Shown one piece after another: positions 1 to 5,991 of a stretch of 7,482 nt of DNA (position 1 is its first letter; each line of letters opens with the position of its first letter). The translations under genes and the position numbers were made by a program. The notes beneath the pieces were generated by a model that saw nothing but the letters and a program-made list of their open reading frames with translations, was not told the DNA's origin and did not search any database. The DNA comes from DUZB01 sp964407525 (lineage in GTDB: Bacteria; Desulfobacterota; DSM-4660; Desulfatiglandales; Desulfatiglandaceae), in assembly GCA_964407525.1 (NCBI GenBank), contig CAYOWC010000246.1, positions 1-7,482 of the forward strand, written 5' to 3'.

Positions 1-9
1 AATGGCTGT

Positions 10-40
10 TTTTTCGAATCGTCCGTTCCGATTCGAAAAA
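10..40. repeat. 12-bp perfect inverted repeat
   Basis: TTTTTCGAATCG (10-21) and its exact reverse complement CGATTCGAAAAA (29-40) flank a 7-base loop TCCGTTC. The T-run is on the 5' side and the A-run on the 3' side of the stem on both strands. That is the opposite of an intrinsic terminator, so termination by a U-tract is not supported. It may be a REP-like extragenic palindrome or a protein-binding site. Confidence 0.6.
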
Positions 41-145
41 GGCTTTGCGGCCTTGCGGTTCAATCCACCAGTCTCACACGAGCGTAGCCTCTGACCGGGA
101 AAAATGGTCAGTCTGATCGAGAAGAAAACTTCCAGAACAAGGTTT

Positions 146-166
146 CAGGTGTCGGGTGTCAGTGTT
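146..166. repeat. Degenerate 7-bp tandem repeat, CAGGTGT type
   Basis: Three consecutive heptads can be read: CAGGTGT, CGGGTGT and CAGTGTT. They immediately precede a second heptad run of different sequence. They look like short tandemly repeated simple sequence in non-coding DNA rather than coding sequence. Confidence 0.5.
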
Positions 167-176
167 TGTGGTACCC

Positions 177-204
177 AGTTTCAAGTTTCAAATTTCCAGT
201 TTCT
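177..204. repeat. Degenerate 7-bp tandem repeat, AGTTTCA type
   Basis: Four heptads in register: AGTTTCA, AGTTTCA, AATTTCC and AGTTTCT. The first two are identical. The run ends about 10 bases before the rlmN stop codon, so it lies in or next to the 3' untranslated region of the minus-strand operon. Confidence 0.55.
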
Positions 205-214
205 AAATGAAGTT

Positions 215-1252
215 TCACACGAGGCTCTCCGAATGGGCGCCACTCAATTGCCCGCAGGCCGCAGAAATATCGCTCCCTTTGCTTTTTCTCAGGATAACCG
301 TGAAATTCTTTTCAGCCAACATCTCTTTAAATTGCAGTATCCTCTCTATGGATGGCGGCTCCATATTAGAGCCCGGATGCGGGTTTAAGGCAATGAGATT
401 GATCTTCGCCCGAATACCGGAAAGCAGACGGCAGAGATTTTTTACGTCCTGATCCCTGTCATTTTTTCCCTTAATGAGGATATATTCAAAAGTAATCATT
501 CTCCTGTTGCGTAAAGGGAACTCCCGGCATGCGGTCATCAGGCTCTCCAGGGGATATTTCCTGTTCACGGGCATCAGCGCGTCCCTGGTTTCATTATCCG
601 CTGCATTCAGGGAAACCGCCAGGTTGATGGAAATATCCAGGCCCAATTGCTTCATTTGCGGCACCAGTCCGCAGGTGGATACGGTGATTTTTCGATGGGA
701 AAAGTTCATACCATCCTGCGCAATGAGGTTTTTCAAGGCCCTCAGAACCGCTTCATAATTGGCAAGAGGCTCCCCCATCCCCATCAACACGATATTTCTC
801 AACTGTTCCGGATTATCGAGCGTTCTTTTGACCTGAATAACCTGCTCGATAATTTCCGAAGCACTCAGGTTCCTTTTTAGACCCTGTTTACCGGTGAGAC
901 AGAAGCGGCAACCCATAGCGCAACCGGCCTGTGATGAAATACAGATCGTTAAATGATCCCGCTCGGGGATCAGTACAGATTCAATAAGGGGGCCGTCCGC
1001 GAGTTCAAAAAGAAACTTCACGGTTCCATCTTCAGACTGTTCGGTCTTAACGGTTTTCAAGGGGGATATCAGCAATTCCTTTTCTACAAGGTCCCTTATC
1101 TCCATAGGAATATTAACCATTTCCGCTGAAGATTCCACAAGCTTCACCAGCAGCCAGTGGCGAATTTGCTTGCCTCTATAGGGTTTCATACCTGCTTTGA
1201 CAGCCCACTGTTCCGTTTCCTGACGATCCCATCCTTTTATATCAGCTTTCAT
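215..1252 (-). CDS. rlmN: Dual-specificity RNA methyltransferase RlmN (radical SAM)
   Basis: A 345-residue radical SAM enzyme. RlmN methylates C2 of A2503 in 23S rRNA and, in studied bacteria, A37 of some tRNAs. The radical SAM cluster motif CAMGCRFC supplies Cys111, Cys115 and Cys118. A conserved Cys104 lies seven residues before the cluster (equivalent to E. coli Cys118), a GMGEP motif is near 158-162, and the C-terminal SDISAACGQL contains Cys333, equivalent to the methyl-carrying Cys355. Both catalytic cysteines are thus present. The ATG at 1252 is preferred to an in-frame ATG at 1312: it has an AGGA five bases upstream and overlaps the upstream gene's TGA as ATGA, implying translational coupling. 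The longer version would add 20 residues inside the upstream gene. Cfr, the A2503 C8 methylase, is related, but the motifs and housekeeping context favour RlmN. Confidence 0.95.
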   Translation of the reverse strand: MKADIKGWDRQETEQWAVKAGMKPYRGKQIRHWLLVKLVESSAEMVNIPMEIRDLVEKELLISPLKTVKTEQSEDGTVKFLFELADGPLIESVLIPERDHLTICISSQAGCAMGCRFCLTGKQGLKRNLSASEIIEQVIQVKRTLDNPEQLRNIVLMGMGEPLANYEAVLRALKNLIAQDGMNFSHRKITVSTCGLVPQMKQLGLDISINLAVSLNAADNETRDALMPVNRKYPLESLMTACREFPLRNRRMITFEYILIKGKNDRDQDVKNLCRLLSGIRAKINLIALNPHPGSNMEPPSIERILQFKEMLAEKNFTVILRKSKGSDISAACGQLSGAHSESLV

Positions 1253-1932
1253 TTTGGTCCTACATTCCCCGGAGAATCGACTCGCATGGTCCTGAGCTTT
1301 GCCAGTTCCCACACATAATCATACAGATGAAGCCCCTTGCTTGAGGCAATAATTTCTCCGTCCTCAACGCCAATGCTATCCGCCATATATTCCTTTAAAA
1401 GTTGAATGGCCCCCAGATTTGCGGGAAAACCATTCCAAAGATCCCATGACCTGAAATACACGATAAAATGCAGTTTCCCATCCTTTATGCGGGTATCAAT
1501 ACTCCGGAGGCACGGGGGATCGCCTAAATAAATGGCTAAGGGATCTCCAACAGTCATAAATGCCTGATTTGTTCCGAATCCATCTTCCTTGTACATACGG
1601 ATGACTTCCGCAATCTGCGGTTCCAGGTATTGCCCATAGGTGTAATCCTCACCGGGCTGTTTCGCAGACGTCATAAGATAAGGAAGATATTCATCAAGAT
1701 ATCCATCGGCAACAGGGTTCGGAATTCCAAGCGATGGCGGAATATCAGGAAGAAGGGGCCGGACCCCTGGGTGCGATATATGGACAGTCACATAATCGAA
1801 TTCAAGCCTCTGCTGTCCTTCGTAGCTGCCTCTGTCGATAACATAGGTATTTCCTTGATCAAGGAGACTATAGACACACTGGAACCATGCGTCCGGAAGA
1901 TCTCTTGCTTCTAAACTTTCCAGTTTCATCAT
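1249..1932 (-). CDS. Thymidylate synthase, methanogen-type
   Basis: A 227-residue protein of the thymidylate synthase fold, which converts dUMP to dTMP with a folate or pterin one-carbon donor. The catalytic motif DPPC gives Cys141. Downstream residues keep exactly the E. coli ThyA spacing: Arg161-Ser162-x-Asp164 (RSWD, E. coli 166-169), Asn172 (Asn177, the residue that favours dUMP over dCMP) and His202/Tyr204 (207/209). The segment DYTYGQYLE near 96-104 matches the conserved YGxQ region. It is shorter than bacterial ThyA (about 264) and lacks the usual N-terminal region, resembling the archaeal/methanogen-type family, which may use a different folate. AAGGA lies eight bases before the ATG. 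It is 48 bp after the flavoprotein gene and overlaps rlmN by four bases. A related nucleotide hydroxymethylase role is less likely given Asn172. The family call is from memory of motifs. Confidence 0.82.
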   Translation of the reverse strand: MMKLESLEARDLPDAWFQCVYSLLDQGNTYVIDRGSYEGQQRLEFDYVTVHISHPGVRPLLPDIPPSLGIPNPVADGYLDEYLPYLMTSAKQPGEDYTYGQYLEPQIAEVIRMYKEDGFGTNQAFMTVGDPLAIYLGDPPCLRSIDTRIKDGKLHFIVYFRSWDLWNGFPANLGAIQLLKEYMADSIGVEDGEIIASSKGLHLYDYVWELAKLRTMRVDSPGNVGPK

Positions 1933-1940
1933 GGAATCAT

Positions 1941-1945
1941 TCCTT
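1941..1945 (-). promoter_or_regulatory. Ribosome binding site of the thymidylate synthase gene
   Basis: AAGGA on the minus strand, eight bases before the first ATG of the ATG-ATG pair at 1932. This spacing favours the first ATG as the start. The 48-bp gap to the preceding flavoprotein gene is A-rich on the coding strand and shows no terminator hairpin, consistent with co-transcription. Confidence 0.6.
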
Positions 1946-1980
1946 TCTTTATTTTTTTAACATCTAAAAGCTGCAATTAG

Positions 1981-3045
1981 CTATTTTCCGAAAATCTCCC
2001 CCATCCCCATGAGAATGGAGAAATCACCCACAGCCTTGTATTTCTGCTCCATAAACTTCTTCTGACCATCAGCCTTTCCGGTAACAATATCCATCCATAC
2101 ATCAAAGGGTGCTTCGATCTGCACATCCGGATTCGCTACGACTCCTTCCTCTGCTCTGAATGACCCATCCCGGATCGTAAAAAAGCATTCCCCTTTCACA
2201 TCATCGAAGAAGGTAAACTGCATAACTCCCCGGAAATTTACAGCCTTTTCAGAATTAAAGGCCATCTTCATGACAGCCATGAATGTTTTGATGGAATCGG
2301 GCCTTGGCACCATACCCCTTTCTTTGAATTCCTTCGGAGTCACCCCCTCATCAATGCAGGTCTGCCAGAAGATATTGGCGATAGAAGACAGGGCCTCAGT
2401 GTCCATGAGGGGTTGTATGATCCGCGCCATGGTCGGAGAGGAAATAGCCATCCCTTCAACCAATTCCCTCCCCCCCTGCACAGTGGCCTTCAGAATGTCG
2501 TCTGTCTTTCGACTTCCCCCGGATTCTTCCATGGCTTCCGCTGAAGTCCGGTAAATCTCAGCCGCCAGCTTCTCCCCATAGAGGAATCGTACATAGGAAG
2601 AAAGTGGTTCAAACACGGACTGTTCGGGAAAACCCGCCACCGAAATCACAGCCACAGACGGAATTTCGTGCCGTATGGGATGCCCCGTTACCCCTTCTTT
2701 CTGTTCAAGAAAAGGCAAAGCGTTCGGCAGGGTACGTTCTATGAATGCCTTGAGTTTGGCATTCACCGTGTAGTGATAAAGTGGCGTAGCCAATACAAGA
2801 AGATCGCAAGCGAGCAACTTGGGATAAATTTCAAGGGTCATATCATCTTTGTGAATACATTTTCCCGGAGTTTTCGTCCAACAGGAAAAACAGCCAACGC
2901 AATAATTGACTTTTTTCTTATGAAGATTCACCACCTCCACCGTTGCCCCCGCCTCTCGCATACCCTGAACAAGGTGGCTAAGCATGAGTTCCGTTTTACT
3001 CTGCACTCCAACCCGCGCACTTGAATTAATTGCCAGGACTTTCAT
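1981..3045 (-). CDS. Iron-sulfur flavoprotein-like NAD(P)H-dependent FMN reductase fused to an SCP2 domain
   Basis: A 354-residue, two-part protein with no signal peptide. Residues 1 to about 200 are flavodoxin-like: the start MKVLAINSSARVG is a typical phosphate-binding loop for FMN, and TPLYHYTVNAKLKAFIER (87-104) is the second flavin-contacting segment. Cys49, Cys52, Cys55 and Cys63 form CX2CX2CX7C, the compact pattern that holds a 4Fe-4S cluster in archaeal Isf. Residues from about 255 to 350 look like an SCP2 sterol-carrier domain: an FTFFDDVKGECFFTIRDG strand pair, then the PDVQIEAPFDVWMDIVTGK segment and a final Y-x-V-like GDFSILMGM turn. SCP2 domains bind lipids or other hydrophobic ligands, so a redox role on a hydrophobic substrate is conceivable, but the reaction is unknown. 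A G-run sits five bases before the ATG. It is probably the first gene of the operon with the thymidylate synthase and rlmN. Confidence 0.85.
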   Translation of the reverse strand: MKVLAINSSARVGVQSKTELMLSHLVQGMREAGATVEVVNLHKKKVNYCVGCFSCWTKTPGKCIHKDDMTLEIYPKLLACDLLVLATPLYHYTVNAKLKAFIERTLPNALPFLEQKEGVTGHPIRHEIPSVAVISVAGFPEQSVFEPLSSYVRFLYGEKLAAEIYRTSAEAMEESGGSRKTDDILKATVQGGRELVEGMAISSPTMARIIQPLMDTEALSSIANIFWQTCIDEGVTPKEFKERGMVPRPDSIKTFMAVMKMAFNSEKAVNFRGVMQFTFFDDVKGECFFTIRDGSFRAEEGVVANPDVQIEAPFDVWMDIVTGKADGQKKFMEQKYKAVGDFSILMGMGEIFGK

Positions 3046-3050
3046 TGGTA

Positions 3051-3056
3051 CCCCCC
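3051..3056 (-). promoter_or_regulatory. G-run ribosome binding site of the flavoprotein gene
   Basis: Six G residues on the minus strand lie five bases before the ATG at 3045. They can pair only partly with the CCUCC of 16S rRNA. No better site is present, and the homologous start MKVLAINSSA of the FMN-binding domain begins exactly here, so the start is well supported. Confidence 0.45.
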
Positions 3057-3063
3057 ATTTCTC

Positions 3064-3107
3064 TCGGAGTCTTCGCTTACCTGGTCATCGGAGTCTTCGC
3101 TTACCTG
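3064..3107. repeat. Two-copy 20-bp direct repeat with 24-bp period
   Basis: TCGGAGTCTTCGCTTACCTG occurs exactly at 3064-3083 and again at 3088-3107, separated by four bases. Both copies lie within 65 bp upstream of the flavoprotein start on its leader side. This could be a repeated regulator site, a slippage product, or a member of a dispersed intergenic repeat family. Confidence 0.75.
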
Positions 3108-3144
3108 AACCTCGCACGTCTCTTCCTTGTTCTTGCCCATCCGC

Positions 3145-3186
3145 CACTGCGTACTGTCTACTGTTTACTGCCTACTCCCTACTGCT
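3145..3186. repeat. Degenerate 7-bp tandem repeat, TACTGYC type
   Basis: Six heptads in register: CACTGCG, TACTGTC, TACTGTT, TACTGCC, TACTCCC and TACTGCT. The run ends five bases before the ClC stop codon at 3191-3193. It is the third run of heptad repeats in the window and has a different unit from the two near position 150-200. Confidence 0.75.
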
Positions 3187-3190
3187 CTTA

Positions 3191-4906
3191 CTACCTCAGC
3201 CTGGCCTCCCTCCCGGCAAAGGCCACAACCTCTTTTTCCGTCAAGATACCGGTAATGTGGTGAGGGTGCTCATCTTCCATAGACCCGGTAACCAGGGCAA
3301 AACGAGCACCAACACGATCCATTTCCCGCAGGAGATCATTGAGAGGGTTTTCCCCCGGGATCATCAGGAATTTATCGATAACCAGCGCGCCCGCCGACGG
3401 TCCGCTGGCATGCGGAGGAAGAACGCCGACAACAGCCCCTTCCGAAAGAACGAGGGTTGGCTGCTCTGAAGACATTACAGGGTCTCCCGATTCAAGTGTC
3501 CTGTAACTTTCCACCATGAGATCTTTGACCTGTCTTGCCTCTGCCATGGCTGACTGGAGCCCTTCGGGGACAAAATGTCCGCGACGAATCAGTTTCAGGG
3601 TGTAGATACTTTCAGGAGATAGCCATTTACGGAAACCATAGGCGACAGCGGAAGTAATCATAATCGGCAATACCACGTTCGGGTCCTGTGTCATTTCAAG
3701 GATCATGACTGTACCGGTCAGGATGGCCCCCGTTGAAGCGCCCACACCCGCCGCCATTCCGGCTATGGCAAAAACCACCGGGTCCACACTCGCCTGGGGG
3801 AAAACATATACCACGGACTGTCCGAAAAACGCTCCCATGGTTGCCCCCATAAACAGGCAGGGGGAAAAAATCCCTCCTGACCCTCCAGACCCTAATGTCA
3901 GGCAGGTAGACATAAATTTCAGGCCAAAAAGCAAGAGGAGAAGCCATGGATTCGTCAGGACACTCATCAGGATATCCATAATCGCCGCATATCCGACACC
4001 CTGTATATAATAATGCCCCGTATAGCGCATGACAAGCCATACCATAACTCCTGTTATGAGCATACCGGAGATGTGCCTGGTATAATCGTTCCCGGGCATG
4101 GCATCAAATAAGTCTTCAGCCCAGTAAATGCCGCGCACAAAAGCCGTTGAAACAAGCCCCATAAGGAGTCCGAAAGGGATGGTCAAAGACAGAGCCAGCA
4201 GAGGATGAGGCTCAAAATTGAGTCTGGACAAAACGGAAAAATAAAAAGACGGTTCCACACCAAGGAGTACTCGGCCCACATGGGTGGCAGTCACCGTGGC
4301 GATGGTAACGGGAAGAATATTCCTTGCATTAATCGATACAAGGAGCAGTTCAATCCCGAAAGCAAGTCCACCCAGCGGTGCATTGAAGGTGGCAGCGATG
4401 CCACCCGCGGCGCCGGCGGCGATGAGGGTAATTTTCTGTCTTGCAGGTAGGGAAAGTATCTGCCCGAGAGTGGATCCGAACGACGAACCTATTTGAATAA
4501 TCGGACCTTCTCTGCCCACGGACCCACCGCTGCCGATACATATAGCCGACGCAATCGATTTAATCACCGCAACGACGGGCCGAATATTCCCATCGTTGTA
4601 ATAGACGGCATCCATAACTTCGGGAACACCATGTCCCTTTGCTTCCGGGGCAAATGTCTTGGTAAGCCATGTGACCATGACGGCCCCCAGAACCGGCACA
4701 AAAATTATCCACCAACCCCATGGGCTTAGCGGGGTATGGGTGTTGGCATCATAAAACCATCTGAATTCACCTAAAAAGAGGAGGTTGTGGATGCCCCCGA
4801 TAAGACATCTGAACAACCAGGCTCCGAAACCGGCAACTATTCCTACCGCAAAGGACAGGACACACATGAACGGGAGATTTCTGAATTGTTCCTGTTTTTT
4901 TGTCAA
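3191..4906 (-). CDS. ClC-family anion channel/transporter with C-terminal CBS-like region
   Basis: A polytopic inner-membrane protein that moves chloride or another anion, as a channel or in exchange for protons. Numbering uses a TTG start (571 residues). The filter region reads GHGVP (91-95) where the family usually has GSGIP. GREGP (131-135) carries the gating glutamate Glu133, GGIFSP (344-349) is the GxFxP motif, and Tyr435 in IYTLKL is the usual pore tyrosine. Helix H reads NAPLGGLAFGIEL, with Leu187 at the position of the E. coli proton glutamate Glu203. Residues from about 460 form a CBS-like cytoplasmic tail. The TTG at 4906 is chosen because GGAGGG lies seven bases upstream. An in-frame ATG at 5014 would add 36 residues but has no ribosome site and lies at the edge of a hairpin. 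Neighbours give no clue to the ion. A broken copy lies at the window's right end. Confidence 0.93.
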   Translation of the reverse strand: MTKKQEQFRNLPFMCVLSFAVGIVAGFGAWLFRCLIGGIHNLLFLGEFRWFYDANTHTPLSPWGWWIIFVPVLGAVMVTWLTKTFAPEAKGHGVPEVMDAVYYNDGNIRPVVAVIKSIASAICIGSGGSVGREGPIIQIGSSFGSTLGQILSLPARQKITLIAAGAAGGIAATFNAPLGGLAFGIELLLVSINARNILPVTIATVTATHVGRVLLGVEPSFYFSVLSRLNFEPHPLLALSLTIPFGLLMGLVSTAFVRGIYWAEDLFDAMPGNDYTRHISGMLITGVMVWLVMRYTGHYYIQGVGYAAIMDILMSVLTNPWLLLLLFGLKFMSTCLTLGSGGSGGIFSPCLFMGATMGAFFGQSVVYVFPQASVDPVVFAIAGMAAGVGASTGAILTGTVMILEMTQDPNVVLPIMITSAVAYGFRKWLSPESIYTLKLIRRGHFVPEGLQSAMAEARQVKDLMVESYRTLESGDPVMSSEQPTLVLSEGAVVGVLPPHASGPSAGALVIDKFLMIPGENPLNDLLREMDRVGARFALVTGSMEDEHPHHITGILTEKEVVAFAGREARLR

Positions 4907-4913
4907 AAAAAAG

Positions 4914-4919
4914 CCCTCC
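4914..4919 (-). promoter_or_regulatory. Strong Shine-Dalgarno site deciding the ClC start
   Basis: GGAGGG on the minus strand is followed by C and six T residues and then TTG at 4906-4904, a seven-base spacing. The first residues after it (LTKKQEQFRNLPF, then a hydrophobic helix) look like a normal ClC cytoplasmic N-terminus. This argues for a TTG start rather than the ATG at 5014. Confidence 0.6.
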
Positions 4920-5230
4920 GAATATAGAATAATACCCGCACAAATGTACGGCAATACGGAAAACCGGTCAAGGTAAATCCCAGCAAGATTTTTCGGATCA
5001 TGGCTCATTTCCATAAAGCCAACAAGCGGCTTTACACTCGGAACCTCTTAAGAGCATTTTCCGACTGCGACACCCACTTCTCAAATTGAAATTCCCTCTG
5101 GAACTCTGAAAGTGGTCCTAAAACAGCCCGTCTTTCTGGTGTTGGTATCACCCTGGGAAAGTGTTTATTATAGAATATCATGGCTTTTATACATGAAAAA
5201 GGCATGCCTCTTTATCGCTCTCTTTTTTTC
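4920..5230. other. Divergent intergenic region between the ClC gene and hicA
   Basis: If ClC starts at 4906, this stretch is non-coding. It contains a hairpin TAAAGCC/GGCTTTA (5014-5020 and 5028-5034), a perfect 10-bp palindrome AGGCATGCCT (5200-5209), and a TATAAT on the minus strand (5172-5167) that might be a -10 element for ClC, although no good -35 stands 16-18 bp before it. The plus-strand frame open from 5180 runs out of frame through hicA and is not supported. Confidence 0.45.
5014..5034. repeat. 7-bp stem hairpin over the alternative ClC ATG
   Basis: TAAAGCC (5014-5020) and GGCTTTA (5028-5034) are exact reverse complements around a 7-base loop. On the ClC strand the stem's last base is the A of the ATG at 5014-5012. 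No T-run follows on either strand, so it is not an intrinsic terminator. Confidence 0.5.
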
Positions 5231-5264
5231 TTGACATTCGCACATAAGTGTACGATGTTAGAGC
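5231..5264 (+). promoter_or_regulatory. Putative hicAB promoter/operator
   Basis: A perfect -35 hexamer TTGACA lies at 5231-5236. The -10 is ambiguous: TACGAT (5251-5256) has the better bases but only a 14-bp spacer, while GATGTT (5254-5259) has a 17-bp spacer and poorer bases. The imperfect palindrome CACATAAGTG (5241-5250) lies between the hexamers, where a repressor such as HicB could act. The -35 stands 34 nt before the hicA ATG and there is no ribosome site, so a leaderless or near-leaderless transcript is possible. Confidence 0.45.
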
Positions 5265-5480
5265 ATGAACGGGAACGAACTACTCAAAAAACTGAAAAAG
5301 ACCGCCAAAGAGAGAAAGATCGAGCTGGGACTGGTCAGGTCTCACGGCAAGGGAAGCCACTGCACCCTGCACTTCGGTGGCAAAAAGACAACCATGAAAG
5401 ACCTGAAAAAAGAGATCGGCCCTGGCCTGCTTAAAGCAATGCTTGACAGACTCGGCCTGGAGAAAAAGGATATTGAATAG
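5265..5480 (+). CDS. hicA: HicA-family toxin (mRNA interferase) of a type II toxin-antitoxin system
   Basis: A 71-residue basic protein of the HicA/YcfA family, small double-stranded-RNA-binding-fold ribonucleases that cut mRNA and halt translation when the partner HicB is lost. The motif SHGKGSHCTLHF (26-37) contains His32 in the Gly-Ser-His context of the catalytic histidine, and the C-terminal half (DLKKEIGPGLLKAMLDRLGL) has the usual amphipathic helices. HicA proteins are commonly about 60-85 residues. The start is fixed: a TAG lies in frame at 5259-5261, and no start codon intervenes before the ATG at 5265. No Shine-Dalgarno sequence precedes it. hicB begins nine bases after the stop, giving the common toxin-first operon order. 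The sequence looks intact; activity cannot be judged from sequence alone. Confidence 0.87.
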   Translation: MNGNELLKKLKKTAKERKIELGLVRSHGKGSHCTLHFGGKKTTMKDLKKEIGPGLLKAMLDRLGLEKKDIE

Positions 5481-5485
5481 AGGTG
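5480..5485 (+). promoter_or_regulatory. Ribosome binding site of hicB
   Basis: GAGGTG overlaps the last base of the hicA stop codon and sits four bases before the hicB ATG at 5490. The antitoxin thus has a good ribosome site while the toxin gene has none, which would favour antitoxin synthesis. Confidence 0.6.
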
Positions 5486-5489
5486 AACA

Positions 5490-5915
5490 ATGAGGACATT
5501 TATCTACCCCGCGAAAATCGAAAAAGACGAGGAAGGTTTTTTCCTCGTCACCTTCCGTGACATCCCTTTTGCGGCAACCGACGGGAAAACACTTGACGAG
5601 GCTTTTTTGAACGCGGCCGACTGCCTTTCCGAGGCATTGGCCTCATGTATCTCCGACAACGAGGAAATTCCCTTAGCGAGCGAACCAGAGGTTGATGAAG
5701 ACCTGATTGCTCCCACTGCCCTGATCGCTGCCAAGGCGGCACTCTACACTACTGTTACAGCCCAGGGCCTGAGCAAAACGGCCCTATCTGGTCTCCTCGG
5801 GGTGTCAGAGACTGTCGGCCGCAGGCTCCTTGATCCGCGCTACCAGACAAAACTGATCAAGATCGACCAGGCTCTGAACGCTATGGGTAAAAAAATGGTT
5901 ATAGGGATATCGTAA
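5490..5915 (+). CDS. hicB: HicB-family antitoxin with C-terminal helix-turn-helix
   Basis: A 141-residue acidic protein that should bind and neutralise HicA and repress the operon. Residues 1 to about 60 form the HicB partial RNase H-like domain: FIYPAKIEKDEEGFFLVTFRDIPFAATDG, followed by the helix TLDEAFLNAADCLSEAL. A linker rich in Glu and Pro (58-76) leads to a DNA-binding part, in which GLSKTALSGLLGVSETVGRRLL (93-114) reads as a helix-turn-helix and DQALNAMGKKM follows. This length and layout match HicB proteins with an Xre-like C-terminal domain. It follows hicA by nine bases. The likely binding site is the palindrome in the promoter at 5241-5250, which is an inference. Confidence 0.88.
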   Translation: MRTFIYPAKIEKDEEGFFLVTFRDIPFAATDGKTLDEAFLNAADCLSEALASCISDNEEIPLASEPEVDEDLIAPTALIAAKAALYTTVTAQGLSKTALSGLLGVSETVGRRLLDPRYQTKLIKIDQALNAMGKKMVIGIS

Positions 5916-5991
5916 GCACAATTCACCTGACCCGAACATTTTCTTGTCTTTAATTGCTTCATGGCCCACGGATGTTGTCATGAAAAGCTGA

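Larger units (their letters stand above)
1..214. other. Intergenic region downstream of rlmN
   Basis: No convincing gene lies here. The stretch contains a 12-bp inverted repeat (10-40), a shorter inverted repeat CTGACC/GGTCAG (91-96 and 106-111), and two runs of degenerate 7-bp repeats (146-166 and 177-204) that stop just before the rlmN stop codon at 215-217. The plus-strand frame open from 104 into rlmN is built partly from these repeats and resembles no protein I know. No hairpin followed by a T-run in the minus direction was found, so where rlmN transcription ends is not visible. Confidence 0.6.
3046..3190. other. Repeat-rich spacer between the ClC and flavoprotein genes
   Basis: This 145-bp gap between two minus-strand genes holds a 20-bp direct repeat at a 24-bp period (3064-3107) and a run of TACTGYC heptads (3145-3186). 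On the minus strand both lie in the leader of the flavoprotein gene. I see no clear -35/-10 pair for that gene and no terminator for the ClC gene. The overlapping plus-strand frames are made of repeat sequence and are not believable as genes. Confidence 0.55.

Noticed and set aside
52..72. tRNA-like T-loop text (GGTTCAATCC)
   Set aside because: The flanking bases do not form the five-pair T stem, and no acceptor, D or anticodon arm can be folded around it.
104..388. 94-codon plus-strand frame upstream of and across the rlmN end
   Set aside because: Its second half is antisense to conserved rlmN sequence and its first half is heptad repeat. No ribosome site or domain is visible.
2984..3469. 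161-codon open frame on the plus strand
   Set aside because: It runs antisense to the start of the flavoprotein gene and the end of the ClC gene, and its middle is encoded by the 20-bp and heptad repeats. The low-complexity protein resembles nothing known.
3696..4040. 114-codon minus-strand frame inside the ClC gene
   Set aside because: Frame-shifted shadow of ClC. The real frame carries the GGIFSP motif and membrane helices.
5133..5162. Hairpin CTTTC...GAAAG with inner GGTG/CACC
   Set aside because: The two stems are separated by unequal bulges and no plus-strand gene lies upstream to be terminated. It is probably chance.
5180..5434. Plus-strand frame overlapping hicA
   Set aside because: It is the wrong frame over hicA, whose own frame gives a clear HicA motif with catalytic His32.
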